Source: Propionibacteriaceae bacterium UBA5174 (GTDB lineage Bacteria; Actinomycetota; Actinomycetes; Propionibacteriales; Propionibacteriaceae). From it: 33,111 nt of DNA. The notes beneath the pieces are model-generated. The model did not search any database. It was not told where the DNA came from and saw only the letters and a list, made by a program, of their open reading frames with translations. The first letter of the stretch is position 1, and every line of letters starts with the position of its first letter. Shown piece by piece: positions 7,528-16,129 of this stretch. Location: the NCBI GenBank assembly GCA_002413345.1, contig DHWU01000012.1:574-33684 (forward strand), read 5' to 3'. The position numbers and the translations under genes were made by a program.

Positions 7528-8883
7528 TTACTGGGCCACCGAAGATCTTACGACGGACGGCCTGAGGTCAGTTGCCGGTGGCGTCCAGGAGGTGGCGTTG
7601 GCGGGCACTTGTTCGCCAGTGCGGATGTCTTTCACCTCACCGCTGGAGAACCAAACGAAGGGGATGCCGCGTCGATCGGCGTACCGAATCTGCTTGCCAA
7701 ACTTGTCGGCCTTCGGCGCCACTTCGCAGGAGATGCCCCTGGCGCGAAGCTGGGTCGCAGTCGCCATCGCGTCATTGCGGGTCTCTTCGTCGTCGACCGC
7801 CACGAGCACGCAGGTCGGTACCGAACGCGATGCTGAGAGCATTCCCTTGCCGATCAGTGGCACCAGAATCCTGCTGACGCCCACACTGAGCCCAACTCCG
7901 GGGTAGGCGGTGCGTCCGTCGCTGGCCAGGGAGTCGTAACGCCCGCCCGACGAAATTGAGCCCATGGATTCGTAGCCGTCCATGGTGGTCTCGAAAACGG
8001 TGCCGGTGTAATAATCCAGACCGCGGGCGATCTTCAGATCGGCGACTAGGCGTCCTGGCACCTGGAGTGAGGCAGCCGATACCACTTCGGCGAGTAGCTC
8101 GAGCCCCTCGGTGAGCATGGGGTGCTCCACGCCCAGCGCTAGCACCTGATCGACGAAGGCGCCGTCAGCAGTCCGGATGCCGGCCAACTGCAGACACTTT
8201 TCGGCCGCGGGCCGACTCAAGCCCACCTCATTGATCAACAACTCAGTGACAGCTGCGGCACCGATCTTGTCCAGCTTGTCCACGCGCTGCAAAACCGCGA
8301 GGTGGTCTTCGACGCCTAACCCTCGATAGAAGCCTTCGGCAAGTTTGCGATTGCTCACGCTCATGGTGACGCTCGGTAGGCCAAAGTCGACGTGCAGCCG
8401 CTCCAATGCTTCGAGCATCACTACAGCCACCTCAACGTCGTGGTGGGCTGACAGTGATTCCGAGCCAACGATGTCAATGTCGGCTTGGGTGAACTCGCGG
8501 TAGCGACCCTCTTGGGGGCGTTCCCCGCGCCACACCTTCTGAATCTGGTAGCGGCGAAAGGGAAAGTTCAGTACCGAGGAGTTCTCCAACACGTAGCGCG
8601 CGAACGGAACCGTTAGATCGAAGTGCAGACCGAGTTTGTCGCTAGAGGATTCTTCGGCGTGTAGCCGCCTTACGGTGAACACTTCCTTTTCGATCTCGCC
8701 TTTGCGAGCCAGTTCACTGAGGGGCTCCACCGCGCGGGTCTCGATCGAGCCGAACCCGTGAAGTTCGAAAGTGTTGCTCAGGCTGGCTAGAACCTGCTGC
8801 TCGATGATTCGTCCAGCTGGAGTGAACTCCGGAAAACCGGACAACGGCTTGGGACGGGCGCTTCGGCGGGGCTGGTCGGCCAT
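7528..8883 (-). CDS. hisS: Histidyl-tRNA synthetase
   Basis: A 451-residue class II synthetase that charges tRNA-His. The N-terminal catalytic core contains motif 1 and the motif 2 segment RRYQIQKVWRGERPQEGRYR, then the HisRS signature ARGLDYYTGTVFE and SSGGRYDSL, and motif 3 around GVGLSVGVSRIL. The C-terminal part (about 360-430) is the alpha/beta anticodon-binding domain. The start ATG (8881-8883) overlaps the TGA of the upstream hydrolase gene by one base (TGATG), which implies coupled translation. It is slightly longer than the commonest bacterial HisRS. aspS follows 23 bases downstream. Both enzymes are probably made from one message that starts at the hydrolase gene. Confidence 0.96.
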   Translation of the reverse strand: MADQPRRSARPKPLSGFPEFTPAGRIIEQQVLASLSNTFELHGFGSIETRAVEPLSELARKGEIEKEVFTVRRLHAEESSSDKLGLHFDLTVPFARYVLENSSVLNFPFRRYQIQKVWRGERPQEGRYREFTQADIDIVGSESLSAHHDVEVAVVMLEALERLHVDFGLPSVTMSVSNRKLAEGFYRGLGVEDHLAVLQRVDKLDKIGAAAVTELLINEVGLSRPAAEKCLQLAGIRTADGAFVDQVLALGVEHPMLTEGLELLAEVVSAASLQVPGRLVADLKIARGLDYYTGTVFETTMDGYESMGSISSGGRYDSLASDGRTAYPGVGLSVGVSRILVPLIGKGMLSASRSVPTCVLVAVDDEETRNDAMATATQLRARGISCEVAPKADKFGKQIRYADRRGIPFVWFSSGEVKDIRTGEQVPANATSWTPPATDLRPSVVRSSVAQ

Positions 8884-9572
8884 CAGTTCCTCAGGAAATT
8901 TGGTTGCAGGTAGGGATTGGTGGTGAGTTCATCACCGATGGTGGTTTGTTCGCCGTGCCCTGGCAGCAGGGCGCTGCCCTTTGGCAGCTGAAGCACTACC
9001 TCCGAGAGGGTGCTCCGCATCGCCTCGGGATCCCCGCCAGGCAGGTCGGTGCGTCCGACTGAGCCAGCAAAGAGCACATCACCGGTGAAGACGATTTGGT
9101 CGATCGCCGGGTGACTGCAGTAATCCAGGCTGAGCAGGACGCTACCGCCGGTATGGCCAGGTGCCTCGGTCACCCGGAACTCAAGCCGGGCCAAGTTGAG
9201 CGGGCTGCCGGGCGAATAGTTTTCGACTCGAGCAGGTTCGATCTTGGCGTCCCCGATCAGCTTCTTCACCATGGCCGCGCCTTCTCGGCTCAGCCCGGCG
9301 CCAGGGTCGCGAAGCAAATGCTGATCGGCGTTATGAATGTAGACCGCGATATTGAACTCATCGGCCAAGGTTGCGGCATCGGCGACATGATCGAAATGGC
9401 CGTGAGTAAGCAGGACCGCCCTCGGCTGCAGGCGATTTTCGGCTAGCACCGAACGAACTTGGGCCGCTGAATCCTGGCCCGGATCGATGATCACACACTG
9501 GTCCAGGCCAGGCGCAGCTACCAAGTAGCAGTTGGACTGCCAGTAGCCGGAAGTGATGGATGCCAGGAACAC
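8883..9572 (-). CDS. MBL-fold metallo-hydrolase (glyoxalase II-like)
   Basis: A 229-residue protein with the metal-binding THGHFDH motif (HxHxDH, residues 57-62), then APGHTGGS, FTGDVLFAGSVGRTDLPGGD and a final LPGHGEQTTIGDE. These are the ligands of a two-metal metallo-beta-lactamase site in the hydroxyacylglutathione-hydrolase branch. The natural substrate cannot be told from sequence; actinobacteria make no glutathione, so another thioester or a generic hydrolase role is likely. No signal peptide, hence cytoplasmic. First gene of the unit with hisS and aspS, and overlaps hisS by one base. The GTG start at 9572 has no clear Shine-Dalgarno but lies six bases behind a TAGGGT box, suggesting a leaderless message. 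A similar gene beside hisS is common in actinobacteria. Confidence 0.93.
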   Translation of the reverse strand: MFLASITSGYWQSNCYLVAAPGLDQCVIIDPGQDSAAQVRSVLAENRLQPRAVLLTHGHFDHVADAATLADEFNIAVYIHNADQHLLRDPGAGLSREGAAMVKKLIGDAKIEPARVENYSPGSPLNLARLEFRVTEAPGHTGGSVLLSLDYCSHPAIDQIVFTGDVLFAGSVGRTDLPGGDPEAMRSTLSEVVLQLPKGSALLPGHGEQTTIGDELTTNPYLQPNFLRN

Positions 9573-9578
9573 AAAGGC

Positions 9579-9584
9579 ACCCTA
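9579..9584 (-). promoter_or_regulatory. Probable -10 box of a leaderless promoter for the hydrolase-hisS-aspS unit
   Basis: TAGGGT on the minus strand, then six bases, then the GTG start at 9572. The same spacing is found at other starts in this window. No convincing -35 is visible. Confidence 0.4.
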
Positions 9585-9637
9585 TCGGAGCTTGCAGGCT
9601 GAACTCTGTTGTAACTATGTGGTCAAGATCGGGCAAG

Positions 9638-10891
9638 ATGGCTCCCATGACTTCCAGCACAGGTCCGCGAGCCTTCGGTCGGGTTGAGGCAGATGGCACG
9701 GTCTACGTGCGCACCGAGGACGGCGAGCGTTCAGTCGGCCAAGTTCCCGATGCCACTCCAGACGAGGCTTTGACCTTCTATGTCAGGCGATTTGAAGCAC
9801 TCGATGTGGAGGTGGGTTTACTGGAGACACGAGTGCGCTCCCTGGCGTTGAGTCCCGAAGAGGCTAAGCACTCCATCAACACGGTCCGGGCCGCTGTGAC
9901 TACGGCAAATGCTGTGGGTGATCTCGCTGCGCTGGTCGCACGGTTGGACGCGCTGGCGCCGCTATTGGCAGAGCAGTCTGCGGCCCGCAAGGCCGAGAAG
10001 ACCAAGCAATTGGAGATCACCAAGCTGGCCAAAGAACAGATGGTTGCCGAAGCCGAGGCACTGGCAACCGGCAATGATTGGCGTGGCGGAGTGAATCGTT
10101 TCCGCACCCTATTGGAGGAATGGAAAGCTCTGCCCCGGATCGATCGGGCGACCGATGATGCACTTTGGCACCGCTTTTCCACAGCTCGAACCACCTACAC
10201 TCGCCGTCGCAAGGCTCAATTTGCTGAGCAATCTGCGCGCCGGGAGAGCGCCCGCGAGATCAAGGAACAGATCATCGCTGAGGCGCGCGAGTTTGCCTCT
10301 TCCACCGAATGGACGGCCACCGCGGCCTCATTCCGCGACCTGATGACCCGATGGAAGGCCGCAGGCCCGGCTCCCCGGGAAGTCGATGATGCCTTGTGGG
10401 CCGAATTCCGTCAGATCCAAGACGACTTCTTCGGCGCCCGCTCGGCAGTACTCAGTGCCCAAGACGCTGAATACCAGACCAATCTGGACGCCAAACGAGC
10501 GCTTCTCGACGAAGCCGAAACCACCATCTTGCCAGTGGGCGATTTGACCGTGGCACGTAATGCATTCCGAGCGTTCCTGGAGAAGTTCAACGCCCTCGGA
10601 CGGGTTCCCCGCGAGCAGATCCGCAATCTCGATTCCCGAGTGAAAGCGTTAGAGAATGCGGTGCGCGCCGCGGAAGAAGATGAATGGCGCCGCACCGATC
10701 CGCAGGCCAGAGCTCGGGCCGAAGAGACCGTCGCGATGCTCAGCAACGAGATTGCCAAGCTCACCGAGAAGATCGCCAAAGCCACTGGGCGAGGCGACAA
10801 CGCGGCTGCCGCTCGAGCGCAGGAGTCGGTCGACACCTACGCCGCCTGGCTCGCTCAGGCGAAGGAAACCTTGGCTGACTTCAGCCGCTGA
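9638..10891 (+). CDS. DUF349 domain-containing coiled-coil protein
   Basis: A protein of about 417 residues with an N-terminal module (AFGRVEADGTVYVRTEDGERSVGQ), a helical region, and three DUF349 repeats recognisable by the pattern F-x5-W/F-K/N-x4-P-R. The copies are centred on FRTLLEEWKALPRIDR, FRDLMTRWKAAGPAPRE and FRAFLEKFNALGRVPRE. The C-terminus is a long Lys/Glu/Ala-rich coiled coil. Function is unknown; a DUF349 gene beside rel and hisS is a recurrent actinobacterial arrangement. The ATG at 9638 is my choice; the ATG at 9647 (MTSSTGP) and one at 9617 are alternatives, none with a strong ribosome site. A weak promoter (TTGCAG 9592-9597, TATGTG 9616-9621) lies upstream. It converges on rel with only three bases between the stops. 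Confidence 0.9.
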   Translation: MAPMTSSTGPRAFGRVEADGTVYVRTEDGERSVGQVPDATPDEALTFYVRRFEALDVEVGLLETRVRSLALSPEEAKHSINTVRAAVTTANAVGDLAALVARLDALAPLLAEQSAARKAEKTKQLEITKLAKEQMVAEAEALATGNDWRGGVNRFRTLLEEWKALPRIDRATDDALWHRFSTARTTYTRRRKAQFAEQSARRESAREIKEQIIAEAREFASSTEWTATAASFRDLMTRWKAAGPAPREVDDALWAEFRQIQDDFFGARSAVLSAQDAEYQTNLDAKRALLDEAETTILPVGDLTVARNAFRAFLEKFNALGRVPREQIRNLDSRVKALENAVRAAEEDEWRRTDPQARARAEETVAMLSNEIAKLTEKIAKATGRGDNAAAARAQESVDTYAAWLAQAKETLADFSR

Positions 10892-10894
10892 GTC

Positions 10895-13192
10895 TCAGTT
10901 CTTCAACCGATAGGCGTCGAAAACGCCGGGGACCTTCTTGACTGCTGCCAGCAGATGATCGAGATGAGTCAGATCGGTGGTGTCGAAGGAGAATCGGAAC
11001 TTGAACTTGTGGTCCTTGGTGGTGTTCAAGGTGGCCGACTGAATTGAGATGTGGTGCTCCCCCATCACATTGGTCACCTCAGACAAGATGCCGGTTCGGT
11101 CCAAGCCCTCGACTTGGAGTGCCACCAGGAAGAAGCTTCCCGAAGTGGGCGCCCAGCTCACCTCGACCAGTCGTTCGGGCTGAGCGCGCAGCGAGACGGC
11201 GTTGCTGCAGTCTGTGCGGTGTACCGAGACTCCACTCTCCCTGGTTACGAAACCCAGGATTTCGTCGCCTGGTACAGGTCGGCAGCAACGGGCCAGTTTC
11301 ACCCAAACATCCGGGTCTCCGCCGACGACTACGCCAGCTTCGTTTCGCGAACGTCGGGTCCGCCGCGACCTGGTGATCACGGAGGTGTCTTCGCCACCGA
11401 TGTCTGCGACTTCGTCGGCTCCGCCCGCGGCGGCCACGATCCGCTGCATTACCGATTGCGCGCTGATCGTGCCTTCGCCCACTGCCGCGTAGAGCGCGTT
11501 CACATCGCGCAATCGGAAATGTTGAACTAGCCCGGTGAGATGCTCTGGGGTCAGCAGCCGGTGGAGCGGGAGTCCTGCTCGGCGAAGCTGTCTGGTGAGC
11601 TCTTCCTTGCCGGAATCGACCGACTCCTCCAACCGTTCGCGCACGAAGTAGTGGCGAATCTTGCTGCGGGCTCGCGGGCTCTTGACGTAGTTCAGCCAGT
11701 CTCGACTAGGGCCAGCATCAACCGCCTTGGAGGTAAGTACTTCCACGACATCGCCGCTAGCCAGAGCCGATTCCAGGGAGACCAGGCGGCCGTTGACTCG
11801 GGCACCAATGGTGCGATGCCCGACTTCGGTGTGGACCGAATACGCGAAGTCCACCGGGGTGGAGCCAGCCGGCAGGCTGACCACATCACCCTTCGGCGTG
11901 AACACAAAGACTTCATCAGATGAGATCTCGAAACGCAGGGTGTCGAGGAATTCGGCCGGATCCTCAGTTTCGCGCTGCCACTGGCTGATCTGTTGCACCC
12001 AGTTGAGCTCGGTGCCATCGACTTTGCCCTCTTTGTATTTCCAATGCGCGGCTACGCCGTACTCGGCCTGGCGATGCATCTCATGGGTGCGAATCTGCAG
12101 CTCCACCGGCTTCCCGCCCGGTCCCAGCACCGTGGTGTGTAGCGATTGGTACAGGTTGAACTTCGGCATCGCGATGTAATCCTTGAACCTGCCAGGAAGC
12201 GGGTTCCAGCGGGCATGGAGCGCGCCAAGCGCGGCGTAGCAGTCGCGCTGATCGTCCACCAGAATGCGCAGCCCGACTAAGTCGTAGATGTCAGTGAAGT
12301 CGCGGCCTCGAACCACCATCTTCTGGTAAATCGAGTAATAGTGCTTGGGCCGGCCGTAAACAGTTGCTTTGATCCCAGCGTCGTTCAAATCGGCACGAAC
12401 CTGATCGACGACCACGCGCAGATAATCTTCTCGAAGCGGGGCGCGGGCGGCGACGAGTTTGACGATCTCGTCGTAGACCTTGGGCTGCAAAGTGGCGAAG
12501 GCCAGGTCTTCAAGTTCCCACTTGATTGCGTTCATGCCCAGACGGTGCGCCAGCGGCGCGAAGATTTCTAAGGTGTCGCGCGCGATTGCAGCCTGTTTGT
12601 CTTGCCGCAGATACCCGATAGTGCGCATGTTGTGTAACCGGTCAGCGAGTTTGATCACCAGCACCCGGATGTCTTTGCTCATTGCGAGCACCATCTTGCG
12701 GATGGTTTCGGCCTTTGCTGATTCGCCGTACTGGATCTTGTCCAGCTTGGTGACACCATCGACCATGGCCGCGATCTCGCCACCGAAGTCTGCGGTGAGC
12801 TGTTCAACGGTGTAGGAGGTGTCCTCGACGGTGTCATGAAGTAAGGCCGCACACAAGGTGACCTCATTCATGCCGAGTTCGGCCAGGATGGTGGCAACCG
12901 CAAGCGGGTGGGTGATGTATGCGTCGCCGCTCTTGCGTAATTGGCCGATGTGATAGTGCTCAGCGGTGCGATAGGCACGCTCAATCTGCGCAGTATCGGC
13001 CTTCGGATTGTGAGCGTGGACGGTGCGAATCAGCGGATCGAGAACCGCATCTGGCTGATTGCGCTGAGCACCCAGGCGGGCCAGCACCTGCCGCATCCGA
13101 ATGCGGGGCTGGTCAGTGGCCGGAACTCTGCTTCGAGAGGGTTCAGGCGTGCCGGTACCCAAATCGTTGGGACCCTGAACGCTGTCGGTCAC
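10895..13192 (-). CDS. rel: Bifunctional (p)ppGpp synthetase/hydrolase Rel
   Basis: A 765-residue long RelA/SpoT homolog that makes and breaks (p)ppGpp, the stringent-response alarmone. The N-terminal HD hydrolase (about 75-240) keeps His95, the His119-Asp120 pair in LLHDTVEDT, and Asp184 in KLADRLHNM, so hydrolysis should be active. The synthetase domain (about 275-390) has GRPKHYYSIYQKM, the IYDLVGLRI block and the ELQIRT and HWKYKEG motifs. TGS follows at about 425-487 (VFTPKGDVVSLPAGSTPVDFAYS), then a helical region, a Cys-containing RIS/zinc-finger-like region (Cys636-Cys637, Cys662) and a C-terminal ACT domain (about 686-765). The GTG start has GAGG six bases upstream. The gene follows the K+ channel gene after 30 bases, at the end of the yajC-secDF-apt chain. 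Confidence 0.97.
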   Translation of the reverse strand: MTDSVQGPNDLGTGTPEPSRSRVPATDQPRIRMRQVLARLGAQRNQPDAVLDPLIRTVHAHNPKADTAQIERAYRTAEHYHIGQLRKSGDAYITHPLAVATILAELGMNEVTLCAALLHDTVEDTSYTVEQLTADFGGEIAAMVDGVTKLDKIQYGESAKAETIRKMVLAMSKDIRVLVIKLADRLHNMRTIGYLRQDKQAAIARDTLEIFAPLAHRLGMNAIKWELEDLAFATLQPKVYDEIVKLVAARAPLREDYLRVVVDQVRADLNDAGIKATVYGRPKHYYSIYQKMVVRGRDFTDIYDLVGLRILVDDQRDCYAALGALHARWNPLPGRFKDYIAMPKFNLYQSLHTTVLGPGGKPVELQIRTHEMHRQAEYGVAAHWKYKEGKVDGTELNWVQQISQWQRETEDPAEFLDTLRFEISSDEVFVFTPKGDVVSLPAGSTPVDFAYSVHTEVGHRTIGARVNGRLVSLESALASGDVVEVLTSKAVDAGPSRDWLNYVKSPRARSKIRHYFVRERLEESVDSGKEELTRQLRRAGLPLHRLLTPEHLTGLVQHFRLRDVNALYAAVGEGTISAQSVMQRIVAAAGGADEVADIGGEDTSVITRSRRTRRSRNEAGVVVGGDPDVWVKLARCCRPVPGDEILGFVTRESGVSVHRTDCSNAVSLRAQPERLVEVSWAPTSGSFFLVALQVEGLDRTGILSEVTNVMGEHHISIQSATLNTTKDHKFKFRFSFDTTDLTHLDHLLAAVKKVPGVFDAYRLKN

Positions 13193-13222
13193 TTGCCGCC
13201 TCGCAGGTGTAGAAGGGAAGGC

Positions 13223-14296
13223 TTATTCTACCCGTGGCGCCCGGACCACAGGCGCTCGACGAACCACCACGATTTCGTCTCCAGTGCGCACCACGTCTGC
13301 ACCAGGCTCAAAAAACCGGCGCAGGGTCTGGTTGCGAATCACGGCCAGCACTTTCTCCCCGGGAATGTCTTTGGCAGCCAGCCCATCTTCGGCTGCCGTG
13401 ACGATGCGCTGGTGCACTTCGAGGCCCTCGCCAGAGGTCAGAAGATCCTCGATCACTTGGCCGAGCTGCGGGCTGACTGAGGATAGTCCCATCAGGCGTC
13501 CGACCGTATCGGAAGAAGTGATCACTGAATTCGCGCCGGATTGGCGAATCAGCGGCACGTTGTCGGAGTCGCGCACCGCAACCACCACATGGGCCCGATG
13601 GTTTAGCTGGCGTACCGTCAAGGTGGTCAAAATCGCGGTGTCATCACGCCCGACAGTGATGATTACTTCGCGCGCTTTGGACACTTCGGCTCGGCGCAGC
13701 AACTCCCGCGAAGTGGCGTCGCCTTCAAAGGCTGCGAGGCCGTGAGTATTGGCCGCACCAACTGCCAGCGAGTCCACGTCGATCACGACAATGTCGTCCC
13801 TGGTGTGTTCTCCGCGAAGCAAAGTGGCTATCGCACTCTGCCCGGTGGTGCCGTAACCGATCACGACGGTGTGGTTTCTCATGGTCTTCCTCCAACGGGA
13901 ATCCAGTATTGCCCGGCGTCCCTCACTTGCTAAGACCTCAACAGTGGTCCCGACTAACAGCACCAAGAAGGCAATCCTGATCGGGGTGACCAACACGGCG
14001 TTTATCAGGCGGGACGAGGTAGTCACCGGGGTGATGTCGCCATATCCGGTGGTGGTCATGGTTACGGTCGCGTAGTAGAAGGCGTCGACCAAGCCCAGCG
14101 GACGCGCGGTCGCATGGTCGGCGTAGGCGCCCCGATCGAGATAGACGATCAGCGTCAACAGCAACAACAGCCCCAGAGCCAACAGCAGTCGGAACACCAG
14201 TTCACGAGCGGCGCTACGGCGTCGGGCGGGAAGTAGCACCTGAGCGACTCCACCCCACACCGAACTCTTGGACCGTCCGGTCCCCAGGCCGCCCAT
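13223..14296 (-). CDS. Two-TM potassium channel with RCK (TrkA-N/TrkA-C) domain
   Basis: A 357-residue K+ channel subunit. After a basic N-terminus comes TM1 (about 33-53), then the pore with the K+ selectivity filter TTTGYGDITP (about 81-90), then TM2 (about 99-122). The cytoplasmic part begins with a Rossmann RCK/TrkA-N domain (VVIGYGTTGQ, GxGxxG at about 147-152, with the acidic strand end VVIDVD) and ends with a TrkA-C-like domain (about 270-350). The layout matches MthK-like prokaryotic channels gated by a ligand at the RCK ring. The ATG at 14296 shares its A with the apt stop (TGATG); GTG at 14299 is an alternative. rel follows 30 bases downstream. Finding a channel between apt and rel is unusual. 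Confidence 0.94.
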   Translation of the reverse strand: MGGLGTGRSKSSVWGGVAQVLLPARRRSAARELVFRLLLALGLLLLLTLIVYLDRGAYADHATARPLGLVDAFYYATVTMTTTGYGDITPVTTSSRLINAVLVTPIRIAFLVLLVGTTVEVLASEGRRAILDSRWRKTMRNHTVVIGYGTTGQSAIATLLRGEHTRDDIVVIDVDSLAVGAANTHGLAAFEGDATSRELLRRAEVSKAREVIITVGRDDTAILTTLTVRQLNHRAHVVVAVRDSDNVPLIRQSGANSVITSSDTVGRLMGLSSVSPQLGQVIEDLLTSGEGLEVHQRIVTAAEDGLAAKDIPGEKVLAVIRNQTLRRFFEPGADVVRTGDEIVVVRRAPVVRAPRVE

Positions 14297-14838
14297 CACA
14301 GAGTCAGCACCGCACTTGGCGCTTCGATCCCCAGTTCGGCAAGGTAGGCCCGGCCGGAAAGGAAGCTGAGTTCAATCAAGACCGCCACGTGCACTAGTTC
14401 GGCACCCAATTGGCTGATCAGGGCGGCGGTGGCACCGACGGTGCCGCCGGTCGCCAGCACATCATCAATCACCAGGACGCGGGATCCTGGCACGATCGCG
14501 TCTGCGTGCACGGTGAGCGTCTCGTGGCCGTATTCCAACGAAAAGGTCTGGCTGTGAACGTCTCGGGGCAATTTGCCTGGCTTACGGACCGGCACAAATC
14601 CGGCGCCTAAAGCCAACGCAACCGGCGCTGCGAAGATAAACCCGCGGGCCTCCATGCCAACGACCACATCGATGTCTGGCGGCGCGCTGGCCACCAACTC
14701 GTCGACGGCCGCGCGGTAGCCAGCTGGTGAGCCGAGTAATGGAGTGATGTCTTTGAACACCACGCCGGGTTTGGGAAAGTCGGGGACATCGCGGATCAAC
14801 GAGGCGACTAAGGCTTCATTCTGTTCGCGGCTGCCCAT
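14296..14838 (-). CDS. apt: Adenine phosphoribosyltransferase
   Basis: A 180-residue cytoplasmic enzyme that joins adenine and PRPP to give AMP (purine salvage). The PRPP-binding signature VLVIDDVLATGGT lies at about residues 121-133. FPKPGVVFKDITPLLG, GMEARGFIF and VRKPGKLP are the other family blocks. The open frame extends 20 codons upstream into secF, but the ATG at 14838 gives the usual family length and lies one base after the secF stop, with GGAAGAG upstream. It overlaps the K+ channel gene by one base. The secD-secF-apt-rel order is typical of actinobacteria apart from the channel. Confidence 0.96.
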   Translation of the reverse strand: MGSREQNEALVASLIRDVPDFPKPGVVFKDITPLLGSPAGYRAAVDELVASAPPDIDVVVGMEARGFIFAAPVALALGAGFVPVRKPGKLPRDVHSQTFSLEYGHETLTVHADAIVPGSRVLVIDDVLATGGTVGATAALISQLGAELVHVAVLIELSFLSGRAYLAELGIEAPSAVLTL

Positions 14839-14839
14839 C

Positions 14840-16129
14840 TCAACTCTTCCGCTTTGCCCGAGTCTGCCGAGTCGGCTGTTGACGATCTCCCCGCTCAACC
14901 TTCTGGGCGTCCACCAAACCCGGAGTGCTCACCTCTCCAGGTGCCGAGGGGTCCAGAGCAATCGCGACTGTCTTGGCTTTGGCAGTTGCGCGTAATTCAT
15001 TGCGGGAATCACGCCGCGTCAGCCGCAGCCGATGCTCAACCATGTCCGCGTCCCGCTCTCGCAGCTGAGCCAGCAGCGGTGTGGCGATGAACACTGACGA
15101 ATACGCGCCGGTGATCATACCTACGAACAATGCCAAGCCAAGGTCCTTCAACGGGCCAGTGCCCAGAATGAACCAACCGGTGAACAACAGCGCGGCCACC
15201 GGCAATACGCCGATGATGGTCGTGTTCAGTGAGCGGACCAGGGTCTGGTTGACTGCGGCATTGGCAGCCTGCGAATACGTGTACTTGCTGTTGGTCAGGT
15301 CCCGGGTGTTCTCGCGCACTTTGTCGAAGACCACCACAGTGTCGTAAAGCGAGTAACCGAGAATCGTGAGCAGGCCGACGACGGTGGCTGGAGTCACAGA
15401 GAACCCAACCAAGGCGTAGATGCCAACGGTAATCACCAGGTCGTGGACCAGAGCGACGATGGCTGAGATGCTCATCTTGAACTGGCGGAAATAGGCCCAG
15501 ATCAGCAACATCACCAGGGTCAAGAACACCCCTAGCGCGAGCATGGACTGGTTGGTCACTTCCTGGCCCCAGGAGGCCCCAGTCATCGACGTGGTGACTT
15601 CGGCTTCGGGGATCGCAAGCTCGGTGGCGATGGCCTGCCGAACCATAGTGATCTGTCCGGTCTCTAGCGGGCTGGTCTGAACCTGCACTTGGCTATCGCC
15701 GATTGTGGTGACCGTGGTCTCGTCATTACCACCGATCCCAAGGGCTTCCACTGCCGATCGCACGTCTGCCACTGTGGTCGCAGTGATAGTCGTTGGGGCT
15801 TGAAAATCGACGCCCCCTTTGAACTCGATGCCCAGGTTTAAACCACGAACCGAGAGCGCCAGGATCGAGATCAGCAATAGGCTCGCCGAGATCAGGTACC
15901 AGCGCTTGCGGTGTCCCACAAAGTCATAGGAGATGTCGCCCACATACAGTTTGTGAGCCAGCCCCTTCTTGCGGGAGCGCTTGCGCGGTTTTCGGTCGGA
16001 CGGTTTAGCTTCAGCCGTCTTGGTTTGGTCCTCAGCGGCGGCCTTGGCGTCAGGCTTCGCCTTGGCGGAATCCTCGATTTCGGACGTGGCTTTCGCCTCG
16101 GCCTCGAGATTGTTCTTCTCGGTGCTCAT
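14840..16129 (-). CDS. secF: Protein translocase subunit SecF
   Basis: A 429-residue membrane protein that works with SecD to pull exported proteins across the membrane using the proton gradient. About 75 charged, Ala/Lys/Glu-rich cytoplasmic residues come first, then TM1 and the conserved LNLGIEFKGGVDFQAPT, an external domain, and five further membrane segments. The VVFDKVRENTRD loop (residues that couple to protons in the family) lies in the second half. The C-terminus is a long basic tail. The ATG at 16129 overlaps the secD stop by one base. The two halves are separate genes, as in most actinobacteria. Confidence 0.97.
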   Translation of the reverse strand: MSTEKNNLEAEAKATSEIEDSAKAKPDAKAAAEDQTKTAEAKPSDRKPRKRSRKKGLAHKLYVGDISYDFVGHRKRWYLISASLLLISILALSVRGLNLGIEFKGGVDFQAPTTITATTVADVRSAVEALGIGGNDETTVTTIGDSQVQVQTSPLETGQITMVRQAIATELAIPEAEVTTSMTGASWGQEVTNQSMLALGVFLTLVMLLIWAYFRQFKMSISAIVALVHDLVITVGIYALVGFSVTPATVVGLLTILGYSLYDTVVVFDKVRENTRDLTNSKYTYSQAANAAVNQTLVRSLNTTIIGVLPVAALLFTGWFILGTGPLKDLGLALFVGMITGAYSSVFIATPLLAQLRERDADMVEHRLRLTRRDSRNELRATAKAKTVAIALDPSAPGEVSTPGLVDAQKVERGDRQQPTRQTRAKRKS

